This document shows, piece after piece, positions 24,574-34,731 of a stretch of DNA of 64,000 nucleotides. A program made the translations under genes and the position numbers. Location of the stretch: the NCBI RefSeq assembly GCF_014638275.1, contig NZ_BMFJ01000001.1, positions 2,096,338 to 2,160,337 on the forward strand, written 5' to 3'. Position 1 is the first letter of the stretch, and the number at the start of each line of letters is the position of its first letter. The DNA is from Primorskyibacter flagellatus (GTDB lineage: Bacteria > Pseudomonadota > Alphaproteobacteria > Rhodobacterales > Rhodobacteraceae). The notes under the pieces are model-generated. The model was not told the origin of the DNA and did no database searches. It worked only from the letters and a program-made list of their open reading frames with translations.

Positions 24574-25893
24574 TCACCCCGTTTTCTTCGGACTGTCATT
24601 CAGGCGTTGCAGACGGGCCGAGACGGAAAGGCCATGCGCTTCAAGGCTTTCGGCGGAGGCGAGGGCTTCGGCGGCGGGTCCGATGGCGGCGAGCGCCGCG
24701 GGGGTCATGCGCGCCATGGTGGTCCGCTTGAGGAAATCCATGACGGAGAGACCTGAGGAGAATCGGGCGGAGCGGGCTGTCGGCAGAACGTGGTTGGGTC
24801 CGCCGACATAGTCTCCGATCGCCTCTGGCGTCCACTGGCCGAGGAAGATGGCGCCCGCGTGGATGCAGTCCTTCGCCAGCGCTTCGGGGTCGGCAACGCA
24901 GAGTTCGAGGTGTTCCGGGGCGATGCGGTTGGAGAGCGCGGCGGCCTCGGTCAGGTCGCGGGTGGTGATGATCGCGCCGTTCACCTGCCACGATTTCCCG
25001 GCAATCTCGCGCCGGTCAAGGGTTTGGAGGCGTTTGTTGATGGCCTCTTGCACCGCCGTGCCGAATGCGGCGTCGGTGGTGATGAGGATGGACTGGGCGC
25101 TTTCGTCATGTTCCGCCTGGGAGAGCAGGTCGAGCGCGATCCAGTCGGGATCGTTGTCGGCATCGGCGATCACGAGGATCTCGGACGGGCCGGCGATCAT
25201 GTCGATGCCAACCTTGCCGAAGACGCGACGCTTGGCGGCGGCGACAAAGGCGTTGCCGGGGCCGGTGATCTTGTCGACCGGCGCGATGGTCTGCGTTCCG
25301 TAGGCGAGCGCGGCGATGGCCTGGGCACCGCCGATGCGGTAGACCTCGTCCACCCCGGCGATGCGGGCGGCCATGAGGACCAGCGGGTTGGCCTGCCCGT
25401 TCGGCGTCGGCACGCAGATGGCGAGGCGGGGCACACCGGCGACCTTGGCCGGGATGGCATTCATCAGCACCGAGGACGGGTAGGACGCGAGGCCGCCGGG
25501 GACGTAGAGACCCGCCGCGGAAACCGGCGTCCAACGCCAGCCAAGCGTCGCGCCCTCCGGGTCGGTCCACTTCGCATCCTGCGGCATCTGGCGGACGTGA
25601 TAGGCGCGGATGCGTTCGGCGGCGAGGTCGAGAGCGGCGCGTTCCTCTGCCGTGACGAGGGCGCAAAGCGCGTCGATCTCACTGGCGGAGAAGGCAAGAC
25701 GCTCCGGGGCGAGGTCGAGCTTGTCGAATTTGGCGGTGAGGTCGATGACGGCGGCGTCCCCCCGCTCGCGCACGTCGGCGATAATCTGCGCGACGGCGGC
25801 GTCGACGTCGGGGGAATCCTCGCGCTTCATGGACAGAAGATCGGCGAAGCGGGTTTCGAAATCGGCGTCGGTGGTGGCGAGGATCTGGGGCAT
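24574..25893 (-). CDS. hisD: Histidinol dehydrogenase
   Basis: 439 residues, normal length. Conserved segments include LYVPGGLASYPSSVLMNAIPAKVAGV split over about 128-153, DKITGPGNAFVAAAKR, GIDMIAGPSEILV, and DLLSQAEHDE(S) with the zinc ligands, then the catalytic ..NRIAPEHLEL.. and VGGPNHVLPT regions. Catalyses the last two oxidation steps of histidine synthesis. The ATG at 25893 has GGGAG upstream; a much longer open frame continues 5' through the palindromic repeats and is not used. Confidence 0.96.
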   Translation of the reverse strand: MPQILATTDADFETRFADLLSMKREDSPDVDAAVAQIIADVRERGDAAVIDLTAKFDKLDLAPERLAFSASEIDALCALVTAEERAALDLAAERIRAYHVRQMPQDAKWTDPEGATLGWRWTPVSAAGLYVPGGLASYPSSVLMNAIPAKVAGVPRLAICVPTPNGQANPLVLMAARIAGVDEVYRIGGAQAIAALAYGTQTIAPVDKITGPGNAFVAAAKRRVFGKVGIDMIAGPSEILVIADADNDPDWIALDLLSQAEHDESAQSILITTDAAFGTAVQEAINKRLQTLDRREIAGKSWQVNGAIITTRDLTEAAALSNRIAPEHLELCVADPEALAKDCIHAGAIFLGQWTPEAIGDYVGGPNHVLPTARSARFSSGLSVMDFLKRTTMARMTPAALAAIGPAAEALASAESLEAHGLSVSARLQRLNDSPKKTG

Positions 25894-25974
25894 GGCGGCT
25901 CTCCCGGCGGTTCGGGGTTTGTTAGCGGGGGGGCGGGTACGGGGCAAGTGCGGTGAGTGGGCGATTGGGGAGGT

Positions 25975-26010
25975 GATGGGTGCGAGCACCCATCCTACGG
26001 GGGGCGTAGG
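25975..26010. repeat. Tandem small hairpins (family C)
   Basis: GATGGGTGC-GA-GCACCCATC is a perfect 9-bp hairpin, followed at once by CCTACG-GGGGG-CGTAGG. The sequence CATCCTACGG is shared with the degenerate copy after the monooxygenase gene near 22398, so this is a repeated element rather than a chance hairpin. Confidence 0.75.
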
Positions 26011-26042
26011 ACAGCGCATGTCCGGGGGCGGACGCAGCGCGG

Positions 26043-26110
26043 CGTCATCCTCGGGCTTGACCCGAGGATCTTCCCGGCCAGAGATCCTCGGGTCAAGCCC
26101 GAGGATGACG
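26043..26110. repeat. Dispersed palindromic element, family P copy 2
   Basis: Perfect 28-base inverted arms (26043-26070 and 26083-26110) around a 12-base spacer. The arm starts CGTCATCCTCGGGCTTGACC. Compared with copy 1 near 5982 the inner bases differ (GCTTGACCCG versus ACTTGTTCCG) yet both arms of each copy match perfectly, so the changes are compensated. Confidence 0.92.
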
Positions 26111-26207
26111 GTGCCAGAGGGCGGCGGATCGGGCTGGAGCGCAACCCAATCGGATTTGCTTTGCGACTGATGGAAAGAGCCGAACCAACCGCGACTCCCG
26201 GCGGCGA

Positions 26208-26408
26208 TCAGTGCCGGGTCGGTTCGTCGTCCCTGCCGGTCTCGCCGCGTTCGATGGCGTCTATGGCCTTTTCGATATCCTCGGGGTCGGTCGACGGCAC
26301 CGAATAAGACCCCTTGAACCAGCGGGCGAGGTCCACATCGGCGCAATGTTTCGAACAGAAGGGCCGGTACTTCGTATCCGAGGGTTTCTGGCAGATCGGG
26401 CAGCTCAT
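26208..26408 (-). CDS. yacG: DNA gyrase inhibitor YacG
   Basis: 66 residues. The zinc-binding pattern CPIC near residue 3-6 and CSKHC near 18-22, followed by DLARWFKGSYSVP, is diagnostic of YacG, which binds GyrB and inhibits gyrase. Overlaps the RNase E/G gene by 4 bases (ATGA), forming the end of the infA-maf-RNase-yacG block. Confidence 0.95.
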   Translation of the reverse strand: MSCPICQKPSDTKYRPFCSKHCADVDLARWFKGSYSVPSTDPEDIEKAIDAIERGETGRDDEPTRH

Positions 26409-27463
26409 GCGATCATCCCTTCCGTCACGAGGACGCTCAGTGGCAAGCGGGCGCGCTTGCGCTGAAGCTCGTAGTTGCCAAGCGGGGTCCAGCCGGCGAG
26501 CACGGTGTCGGTATCGTCAGACCGCAGGGCGGATCGCAGCGTTCCCTCGAACACCGGGCGATCCTTCTTGGGCATGGGGGCGAGGTCGAGCACGATCTGG
26601 CCTCCGATCCCGCGCAGGCGCAGCTGGCGCGGCAGGTCGCGGGCCATGGCGAGGTTGGCCTTCAGACCCGCCGCCAGCGAGGTGTCGGTGCCGGTATTCA
26701 CGTCTACGGCGGTCAAGGCGCGGGTCGGTTCAATGTAGATCGTGGTCTCGCCGATGCGGACCTCGGGACGAAAGAGCGCGGCGATCTTGGTGTGGATGTC
26801 GTGGTGGTCGAAGCAACCCGGCTCCGTCTCGATCTGCGCGTCCATCGCCCAGTCCCGCCAGGCGAGGGCATGGGGGCCGTCGCCCTCGGTCAGTTTCTCC
26901 TCCGGTCCGGTGGCGTCGGCGAGGACGGCCGCGGCGAGCGCGGACATGGCGGCAATATCCTCGGCCACCTCGGCCTCATCTCCGGTCTCGCAGGAGGAGC
27001 GGAGGATCAGGCCTGCGTCCTCGGGCAGGGGCGCGTCGGAGAGCGCGTCATGGGCGCGTTCGGTCAGATCGTCGCGGGTGTCGTCGTCCTTGATCGCGCG
27101 GGAGACGTTGATGCCGGGCGCGCCGGGGGTGACAATCGCATAGCGGGACTTGAACAGCAGGCGCGTGGTGACGGGGATCGCCTTGCCCGGTTCGGCGTAG
27201 CCCGTGACCTGCACCAACAGCGGTTCCCCCGGCGAAAGGCCCTTGATCTGCTTGAGGAAGGCGGGCCCGTCGGGGGTGGTCAGGAACATACCCCCCTGCC
27301 CCTTCACCGGGCGGTCGGCGCGGGCGCGGTAGATGGTACCGGGGCGCGGAGCGTCGGAATCGATCAGCAGGTCCTCGAGCTTTCCGTCGCGCAGCAGTGC
27401 CGCCGATTCGACCGGACCCTCGGGGCCGGTCAGGTGGTCGAGAAGGATCAGGTGGCCTTTCAT
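26405..27463 (-). CDS. Ribonuclease E/G family protein, short form
   Basis: 352 residues, shorter than E. coli RNase G (about 489). A degenerate S1-like region lies at about 40-105. The RNase E/G core is recognisable: [19 protein letters not shown], and the catalytic aspartates in TAVDVNTGT (about 263) and [16 protein letters not shown] (about 305). The zinc-link CPxCxG motif and the C-terminal small domain of RNase E/G are absent, so it may be monomeric or altered. Start at the ATG overlapping maf by 4 bases. Confidence 0.88.
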   Translation of the reverse strand: MKGHLILLDHLTGPEGPVESAALLRDGKLEDLLIDSDAPRPGTIYRARADRPVKGQGGMFLTTPDGPAFLKQIKGLSPGEPLLVQVTGYAEPGKAIPVTTRLLFKSRYAIVTPGAPGINVSRAIKDDDTRDDLTERAHDALSDAPLPEDAGLILRSSCETGDEAEVAEDIAAMSALAAAVLADATGPEEKLTEGDGPHALAWRDWAMDAQIETEPGCFDHHDIHTKIAALFRPEVRIGETTIYIEPTRALTAVDVNTGTDTSLAAGLKANLAMARDLPRQLRLRGIGGQIVLDLAPMPKKDRPVFEGTLRSALRSDDTDTVLAGWTPLGNYELQRKRARLPLSVLVTEGMIA

Positions 27464-28035
27464 GCGGTGCTCCAGACCGGGTAGCCGGCGGCGGTCAGCA
27501 GCGCGGCGGTTTCGGCAACGGGCAGGCCCATGACGGCGGTGTAGCTGCCCTGAATCCACGGGATGAAAGCGCCCGCGGGGCCCTGGATACCGTAAGCGCC
27601 GGCCTTACCCTTCCAGTCATCCGTCGCGAGATAGGCGTTAAGCTCAGTATCCGAAAGCCGCTTCATCTTCACATCTGTCACGACGGCGCGTTCCCATATC
27701 TGCGCGCCACGCCGAACGGCGAGCGCGGTGATGACCCGGTGGCGGCGGCCCGACATGGCGAGCAGGAATTCGGCCGCCTGACCGGCATCGGCAGGCTTGC
27801 CCATGATGCGACGTCCAAGCGCGACGGTCGTGTCGGCGCAGAGCACGATGTCATCGTCATCCGCCTGAACCGCCAGCACTTTCTCCCGCGTGATGCGGGC
27901 GCAATAGGGACGCGGCAGTTCGCCTTTCGCCGGGTCTTCGTCGATGTCGGGGGGGCGGACGGCGTCGGGTTTCACCCCGAGCGTCGCCAGCAGTTCCAGA
28001 CGGCGGGGGCTGCCGGATCCGAGGATCAGTCGCAT
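27460..28035 (-). CDS. maf: Maf family nucleotide pyrophosphatase
   Basis: 191 residues. Opens with [14 protein letters not shown], the Maf signature, then [11 protein letters not shown], the catalytic [16 protein letters not shown] (about 66-81) and [13 protein letters not shown]. Hydrolyses non-canonical or canonical NTPs/dTTP/UTP (house-cleaning). Sits between infA and the RNase E/G gene. Confidence 0.95.
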   Translation of the reverse strand: MRLILGSGSPRRLELLATLGVKPDAVRPPDIDEDPAKGELPRPYCARITREKVLAVQADDDDIVLCADTTVALGRRIMGKPADAGQAAEFLLAMSGRRHRVITALAVRRGAQIWERAVVTDVKMKRLSDTELNAYLATDDWKGKAGAYGIQGPAGAFIPWIQGSYTAVMGLPVAETAALLTAAGYPVWSTA

Positions 28036-28058
28036 TGCGTCCCGCGCCGCCCCGGCGC

Positions 28059-28277
28059 TTACTTGAAGCGGTAGTTGATCCGACCCTTGGTCAGATCGTA
28101 GGGGGTCATTTCGACCTGCACCTTGTCGCCGGCCAGAACCCGGATGCGGTTCTTGCGCATCTTGCCTGCCGTATGTGCGATGATTTCATGGCCGTTCTCG
28201 AGTTCGACCCGGAATGTCGCATTGGGCAGGAGTTCCTTCACGACGCCGGGGAATTCGAGAATGTCTTCCTTGGCCAT
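28059..28277 (-). CDS. infA: Translation initiation factor IF-1
   Basis: 72 residues, exactly the usual size, single S1/OB fold: [18 protein letters not shown] at the start and [23 protein letters not shown]-type ending. Essential factor that occupies the ribosomal A site at initiation. First gene of the leftward infA-maf-RNase E/G-yacG group. Confidence 0.98.
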   Translation of the reverse strand: MAKEDILEFPGVVKELLPNATFRVELENGHEIIAHTAGKMRKNRIRVLAGDKVQVEMTPYDLTKGRINYRFK

Positions 28278-28434
28278 GTAGTCTCCATTGCTGCGTTGCC
28301 CGCCGCGAAAACGGGTTTCGCGCGAGTGCGCGTTAAATGGGGGCAAACGAGGCGATTATCAAGCGGAATATGCGTGATCACGAAGGGAAGCGCCGGCGTC
28401 GGGGCGCCGCCCCCTTGACCCTGCGGCTCAATTA

Positions 28435-28460
28435 CCCCGGAGTATTTTCGGCAAGATGAA
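28435..28460 (-). repeat. Dispersed intergenic motif, family M copy 1
   Basis: On the minus strand reads TTCATCTTGCCGAAAATACT followed by CCGGGG. Similar sequences occur near 33148, 40532, 50333 and 58909, each just outside genes. The role is unknown. Here it lies about 60 bases upstream of xseA. Confidence 0.8.
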
Positions 28461-28520
28461 GCCTCTGGGGTGGAATTGACGCGGGGCGCAGCATAGGGTC
28501 CGGCCCGGACGGAGGTGAGC

Positions 28521-30122
28521 ATGGATCTGTTTGAGGACGACGCGCCCGGCCCCGGCGGACAGCCGGGCGGCAATGCGCCGGAATTCACGGTGAGCGAACT
28601 GTCGGGCGCGGTGAAACGCACGATCGAGGGCGAATTCGGCCATGTCCGGGTGCGGGCCGAGGTCGGGCGGGTGTCGCGGCCCCGGTCGGGACATCTCTAC
28701 TTCGATCTGAAGGACGACCGGTCGGTGCTGGCCGCAGTGTCCTGGAAGGGTCAGGTCGCGCGGATGCAGGTTCAGCCGGAGGAGGGGATGGAGGTCATTG
28801 CCACGGGGCGGATGACCACCTTCCCGGGACAGTCGAAATACCAGCTCATCGTCGACAACGTTGAACCCGCAGGGGCCGGGGCGCTGATGGCGCTTCTCGA
28901 GAAACGCAAGGCGATGCTGCAGGCGGAGGGGCTGTTCGCGTCGGAGCGCAAGCGACCCCTGCCCTATCTGCCGCGGGTGATCGGGGTGGTGACCTCTCCC
29001 TCCGGGGCGGTGATCCGCGACATCCTGCACCGGCTGCGCGACCGGTTCCCGGTGCACGTGCTGATCTGGCCGGTGGCCGTGCAGGGACAGGCCTGCGCAC
29101 CGGAGGTCGCGCGGGCGATTGCGGGGTTCAACCGGCTGAAACCGGGCGGCGCTGTGCCGCGACCAGACCTGCTGATCGTGGCGCGGGGCGGCGGGTCGAT
29201 CGAGGATCTCTGGGGATTCAACGAAGAGATCGTCGCACGGGCGGCGGCGGGGTCTGAGATCCCGCTGATTTCTGCAGTGGGGCACGAAACGGACACCACT
29301 CTCATCGACTTCGTCTCGGACCGGCGCGCGCCGACACCGACTGCGGCGGCGGAGCTCGCTGTGCCGGTCCGCTCGGAGCTTCTTGCATGGGCCTCCGACA
29401 TGCAGGCGCGGCTGATCCGGGGACAGGGCCAGGCGGTGCGGGTGCGGCGGCAGCGGCTGGAGGATCTGTCACGCGCCCTGCCCCGCCCGGAGCGGCTGAC
29501 CGAGGTGGCACGCCAGCGGCTCGACGCCTGGGCGGAGCGGCTGCCGAACGCGCTACGGCGCGGCGTATCGGCACGGCGGGTTGCCCTGTCAGAGGCGTCG
29601 GGATCGCTGCGGCCCGCGATGCTGCGCGGGCGGATCGGGCAGGAGCGGCAGCGGTTCACGGACCTCTCGGCGCGTCTGCCGGGCGGGCTGGGACGCGGGG
29701 TGGCACAGCATCGACGGCAGGTGGATCAACTTGCCGCTCGCCTCTCCGTCCAGCCGTTCGCCTTCCGGCGCGGGGTCGACCGCCAGCGGGCGGAGTTCGA
29801 CCGCCTGGCCGCGCGGTTCGGCGAGGCGGCGCAGCGCAGTGTGTCAGCCCGGCGCGACCGGCTGGCGGCGCTGGACCGGCTGCGCGAAACGCTCGGATAC
29901 CGGCAGACGCTGGCGCGCGGCTATGCAGTGGTGCGCGACGGCGGCGGGCAGGTTTTGACCCGGCTGGCGCAGGCGGAAACGGCGGACACGCTCAGGGTCG
30001 AATTCGCGGACGGCGTGCTGGAAACCGGCGGACGCGGCGAAAAGCCTGCGGGTGCCGCCCCCGCCCCGCGCCCAAAAGCGGGCAAGAAGGACACGCCGCC
30101 GGAACAGGGCAGTCTGTTCTGA
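28521..30122 (+). CDS. xseA: Exodeoxyribonuclease VII large subunit
   Basis: 533 residues, longer than the E. coli protein (456). An N-terminal OB domain (about 22-115) includes SRPRSGHLYFDLKD and ..SKYQLIVDNVEPAG. The catalytic domain has GVVTSPSGAVIRDILHRL, VARGGGSIEDLWGFNEE (about 218-234) and SAVGHETDTTLIDFVSD (about 253-269). A long helical arm with repeated arginine-rich segments follows. Start at the ATG with GGAGG five bases upstream. The small subunit XseB is not in the window next to it. Confidence 0.95.
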   Translation: MDLFEDDAPGPGGQPGGNAPEFTVSELSGAVKRTIEGEFGHVRVRAEVGRVSRPRSGHLYFDLKDDRSVLAAVSWKGQVARMQVQPEEGMEVIATGRMTTFPGQSKYQLIVDNVEPAGAGALMALLEKRKAMLQAEGLFASERKRPLPYLPRVIGVVTSPSGAVIRDILHRLRDRFPVHVLIWPVAVQGQACAPEVARAIAGFNRLKPGGAVPRPDLLIVARGGGSIEDLWGFNEEIVARAAAGSEIPLISAVGHETDTTLIDFVSDRRAPTPTAAAELAVPVRSELLAWASDMQARLIRGQGQAVRVRRQRLEDLSRALPRPERLTEVARQRLDAWAERLPNALRRGVSARRVALSEASGSLRPAMLRGRIGQERQRFTDLSARLPGGLGRGVAQHRRQVDQLAARLSVQPFAFRRGVDRQRAEFDRLAARFGEAAQRSVSARRDRLAALDRLRETLGYRQTLARGYAVVRDGGGQVLTRLAQAETADTLRVEFADGVLETGGRGEKPAGAAPAPRPKAGKKDTPPEQGSLF

Positions 30123-30126
30123 TCGC

Positions 30127-30525
30127 TCAGACTCCGACCTCCGGCCCGAGGCAGGTCATGGGTTCGTCGGCGTTCTGCACTTCGTAAAGGGTCGTCTGCG
30201 ACGGGTCGCCCTGAAACTGGGCGACAAGGCCGCCGGCCCCTTGGAAAAAGGTCCAGCACTGGGGGCCCGGATCGGGTGAGGCTTCGTATTCGAAGCAGAT
30301 CATGCCGTTTTTTTCGTACCAGTGCCCGTCAACGCACTGCCCGTCGAGGAAGGACCAGCGCACCCGGCGATCGTCGAGATACTGTTCCACGCCGTAGGGT
30401 TCGCCCATGGAGCCGAAATAAAAGGTCTTCCCGCGTGAATAGCTGTCGAACTGATCCGCCGTCATCGGGGTTTCGGCGCCAACAGAGGTGGCCAGAAGAA
30501 GCAGGGCTAAGGCAAGGCGTTTCAT
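30127..30525 (-). CDS. Secreted protein of unknown function
   Basis: 132 residues. Signal peptide about 1-17 (MKRLALALLLLATSVGA). The mature part has four cysteines (GQCVDGHWY, MICFEYE, PQCWTFF, MTCLGP) that could form two disulfides, and many aromatic residues. No family recognised. Convergent with xseA, four bases apart. Confidence 0.8.
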   Translation of the reverse strand: MKRLALALLLLATSVGAETPMTADQFDSYSRGKTFYFGSMGEPYGVEQYLDDRRVRWSFLDGQCVDGHWYEKNGMICFEYEASPDPGPQCWTFFQGAGGLVAQFQGDPSQTTLYEVQNADEPMTCLGPEVGV

Positions 30526-30596
30526 ATCCGCACCCTGTCAGAGCGCGCCGCGTCGTGCCACACGCGATCGCGTGATCGGCAGCGGGCTGCCATGGC

Positions 30597-31622
30597 TCAG
30601 ACCCGTCCCTGCCATTTCAGCAGGCGCGGGTGCATCACCCGCCGCCACCAGGGCGGCAACAGCGCCACTACCGCCATCACCGGGAGGGAGCGGGGCAGCA
30701 TCGGCATCGTTTCGCGGTCGATCTGCAGACCCGGATAGATCCGGCCCGGATGCATATGGTGATCGGAATGGCGCGGCGCGTTCAGCATCATGGCAGAAGT
30801 CACGCGGTGCGGGCTGTTCCAGCTGTGTTCGGCGCGCACCGGTTCCAGTTTGCCGTTCTCGAACTCTCCGCGTTCCAGACCGTAGTGCTGCACGTAGTCC
30901 GACAGCAGGATCTGCACCTGGGCAAAGCCGGATATGGCCAGCAGCACCAGCACGCCGCCGGTCCCCGCCAGCAGCGCGGCCAGCAGAACAAAGCCGAGCC
31001 CGCCCAGCACGTAACCGATATAGGGATGCGCGGTCCAGGAGCGCCCGGCGCGCTTGAGGTCATGGCTTTCAATTCGCAGCCCTTCGCGGAAGGACCCCAT
31101 CCAGGCGCGCGCAAAGAAGCTGTAAAACCCCTCGCCCAGAAGCGCGGTGTTGGGATCGTAGGGCGTGGCGACGTAGACGTGGTGCACCTTGGGATGGGCG
31201 GAGGCATGGTGGCCGAACATCATGGAGGTGTAGACGATCTTGCCAAGCTGCACGGCCTCGCGACCGGAACGATGGATCAGCTCATGCGCATTGGGGTGAC
31301 TGACCTGGCCGAAATAGACGCCGTAGGCGAGGATCGCGGGCAGCACGTCCCAGCCCTCCGCCCCGCCGGGTCCGCCAAGGTAGCGCACGGCGATCACCGT
31401 CAGGAACAGATGCGCGACGCCAAGCGCGATGGACAGGCCGTGGGCCGGCTTGAACTCCTGCGCGGCGTCGACGTTGCGCCAGCTGTAGGGCAGGATGTGG
31501 TCCAGCAGCGCCGTGAACAGGGTGAGATAGGCCAGGACGACCCATGCCACGGGTCCGCCCATTGCGGTGGCCAGCACCAGCAAGGGGATCGGCACAAGCG
31601 TGGCGACAAGAAATCCCAACAT
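30597..31622 (-). CDS. alkB: Alkane 1-monooxygenase (AlkB-type membrane hydroxylase)
   Basis: 341 residues. About six transmembrane segments and the histidine boxes of the membrane fatty-acid desaturase/hydroxylase family: HELIH (near 135), HHASAHPKVHHVYVATP (near 155-171) and RHSDHHMHPGRIYP (near 300). These bind the diiron centre that hydroxylates terminal alkane carbons. Start at the ATG giving MLGFLVATLVP. Needs a rubredoxin or ferredoxin donor, not encoded adjacent. It could hydroxylate another hydrophobic substrate. Confidence 0.9.
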   Translation of the reverse strand: MLGFLVATLVPIPLLVLATAMGGPVAWVVLAYLTLFTALLDHILPYSWRNVDAAQEFKPAHGLSIALGVAHLFLTVIAVRYLGGPGGAEGWDVLPAILAYGVYFGQVSHPNAHELIHRSGREAVQLGKIVYTSMMFGHHASAHPKVHHVYVATPYDPNTALLGEGFYSFFARAWMGSFREGLRIESHDLKRAGRSWTAHPYIGYVLGGLGFVLLAALLAGTGGVLVLLAISGFAQVQILLSDYVQHYGLERGEFENGKLEPVRAEHSWNSPHRVTSAMMLNAPRHSDHHMHPGRIYPGLQIDRETMPMLPRSLPVMAVVALLPPWWRRVMHPRLLKWQGRV

Positions 31623-31804
31623 GACTGCTCTACCTCTGACCTTGGACGGTTCTTCGCGCTTTGACCTCTCTCTACCGCATTCCGTGGCGTGGCGCATAGG
31701 ACAAATCCGGCGCGGGTCCGGATCAGGCACGGCGTTGCGCCGGTCCCCCTTTCCCTTCCGGGGTCATGGCATTAGGTGATGGGCATCCGAACGGCGGAGG
31801 ATGC

Positions 31805-33139
<1,335 letters not shown>

Positions 33140-33147
33140 TCCCCCCT

Positions 33148-33193
33148 TTCATCTTGCCCGAAATATCCCGGGGGTGCGGGGGCAGAGCCCCCG
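33148..33193 (+). repeat. Family M copy 2 with attached GC hairpin
   Basis: Reads TTCATCTTGCCCGAAATATC then CCGGGGGTG, followed by the hairpin CGGGGGC-AGA-GCCCCCG (33177-33193). It lies just after ftsY and ends 11 bases before the next start codon. The hairpin lacks a T tract, so it may not be a classic terminator. Confidence 0.82.
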
Positions 33194-33203
33194 TGACCGG
33201 CCC

Positions 33204-34106
33204 ATGAGCGAATGGATCACCTCCATCGAGGGCACCGAGGCCGGCCATACCGCGGCCATGGTGCTTGCCCTGCTGGCGGCTTTCCTGCACGCGGTCTTCG
33301 GGTCACTTCAGAAGGGGCGGATCGACCCGTGGATTTCACGCGGGGCCATCGATACCGCGCAGGTCGTGACCGCCCTGCCCATTGCGCTGTTCCTGGTGCC
33401 CTGGCCCGTCGGGCACGAATGGCTGCTTATCCTCGGGGCGCTGCCGATCCACTTCGTCTACAAGCTCGGCATGGCGTTGGCCTATTCGCGCGGGGCCTTC
33501 ACCGTGGTCTACCCGGTGGTGCGCGGCATGGGGCCGGTGTTTACCGTCTTCGGGGCCTGGATCGTCTTCGGCGAAACCTTCACGCCCGTACAATGGCTGG
33601 GGGTTCTCGTGCTGCTGTCGGGGATCTTCGGACTGGCGCTCTACAACCTGCGTACCATCGAGGTGGCGCGGGACACTTTGGTGCCCGCGCTCGGGCTTGC
33701 GGCGGGGACCGGCGGGCTGGTGGCGCTCTACACGACCTATGACGCCTATGCGATCCGCGCGATCCCCGATCCCTTCACCTTCCTCGCGTGGTTCTTCGTG
33801 ATCTGCTCCGTCGACATGCCGGTGCTGGCAGCGCTGCGCTGGCGTCGGATGACCGAACGGCCCGACATTGGCCATGTCGTGCGGATCGGCTTTACCGGCG
33901 CGATCATCGCCTTCGGTTCCTTCGGGGCGGTGATGCTTGCGACCCGGCTCGACAAGGTCGGAGAGGCGGCGATCCTGCGCGAAACCTCAACCGTCTTTGC
34001 CGCCGTGATCGGTTGGCTGGTGCTGAAGGAAACCGTCGGGCCGAGGCGGATCACGCTGATGACGCTCATTGCACTCGGCGCCGTGATCGTGGAACTTGCG
34101 GGCTGA
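33204..34106 (+). CDS. EamA/DMT family transporter
   Basis: 300 residues with about ten transmembrane segments in two EamA repeats; the end of each half carries the usual Glu/Gly pattern (IVFGETFTPVQWLGVLVLLSGIFGLAL and VLKETVGPRRITLMTLIALGAVIVEL). Substrate unknown. Start at MSEWITSIEG, an ATG 11 bases after the family M hairpin. yciB follows after 13 bases. Confidence 0.85.
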   Translation: MSEWITSIEGTEAGHTAAMVLALLAAFLHAVFGSLQKGRIDPWISRGAIDTAQVVTALPIALFLVPWPVGHEWLLILGALPIHFVYKLGMALAYSRGAFTVVYPVVRGMGPVFTVFGAWIVFGETFTPVQWLGVLVLLSGIFGLALYNLRTIEVARDTLVPALGLAAGTGGLVALYTTYDAYAIRAIPDPFTFLAWFFVICSVDMPVLAALRWRRMTERPDIGHVVRIGFTGAIIAFGSFGAVMLATRLDKVGEAAILRETSTVFAAVIGWLVLKETVGPRRITLMTLIALGAVIVELAG

Positions 34107-34119
34107 CACCGGAGAGAGA

Positions 34120-34731
34120 ATGACCGAGAAACGCACCATCAGCCCATGGCTCAAGACCGGACTGGAGCTTGGTCCGGTCATCCTGTTCTTCATCGCCTAC
34201 GTGAAGCTCAAGGATCGCAGCTTCACCATCGGCGGCAGCGACTATGACGGGTTCATCCTTGTCACCGCCTGCTTCATCCCGCTGATCCTTCTGTCGACGG
34301 CGGTCCTGTGGAAGCTTACCGGACACTTGTCCAGGATGCAGATCGTGACGGCGGTTCTGGTCACGGTCTTCGGCGGGCTGTCGGTCTGGCTGAACGACGA
34401 CCGGTTCTTCAAGATGAAGCCGACGCTGATCTACCTGCTGTTCGGCACGGTGCTCGGGATCGGGCTGCTGCGCGGGGAAAGCTGGCTCAGGCAGGTGATG
34501 GAGGAGCTCATGCCGCTGGACGACGCGGGCTGGATGAAGCTGACGCGGCGCCTCTGCGCCTTCTTCTTCGGGCTGGCGGCGGCGAACGAACTGATCTGGC
34601 GCACCCAGTCCACGGAGACCTGGGTTTATTTCAAGACCTTCGGGCTGACGGCGGCACTGTTTGTCTTCTTCATCTCCCAGGCCGGGCTGTTCCGCGATCA
34701 CGCGCTGCCGGACGACGGGGACAACACGTGA
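34120..34731 (+). CDS. yciB: Inner membrane septation protein A family (YciB/IspZ)
   Basis: 203 residues with about five hydrophobic segments. Signatures LELGPVILFFIAY at the N-terminus, GGLSVWLNDDRFFKMKPTLIYLLFG in the middle and FFFGLAAANELIWR near 150 are diagnostic of the YciB/IspZ family, linked to cell envelope integrity and septation. GGAGAGAG precedes the ATG. The next gene starts with GTG inside its stop. Confidence 0.93.
   Translation: MTEKRTISPWLKTGLELGPVILFFIAYVKLKDRSFTIGGSDYDGFILVTACFIPLILLSTAVLWKLTGHLSRMQIVTAVLVTVFGGLSVWLNDDRFFKMKPTLIYLLFGTVLGIGLLRGESWLRQVMEELMPLDDAGWMKLTRRLCAFFFGLAAANELIWRTQSTETWVYFKTFGLTAALFVFFISQAGLFRDHALPDDGDNT

Larger units (their letters stand above)
25894..26207. 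other. Intergenic region with two palindromic elements
   Basis: Apart from the repeats listed separately (hairpins at 25975-26010 and the large palindrome at 26043-26110), it must hold the hisD promoter next to 25893 and the 3' untranslated end of yacG. No open frame here looks coding. I see no convincing -35/-10 pair. Confidence 0.6.

Noticed and set aside
25894-26346. 5' extension of hisD through the intergenic repeats and yacG
   Set aside because: HisD is of normal length from the later ATG, and the extension overlaps yacG and a palindrome.
33177-33193. Classic rho-independent terminator after ftsY
   Set aside because: The GC hairpin has no T tract and is followed 11 bases later by the next start codon; recorded as part of a repeat instead.
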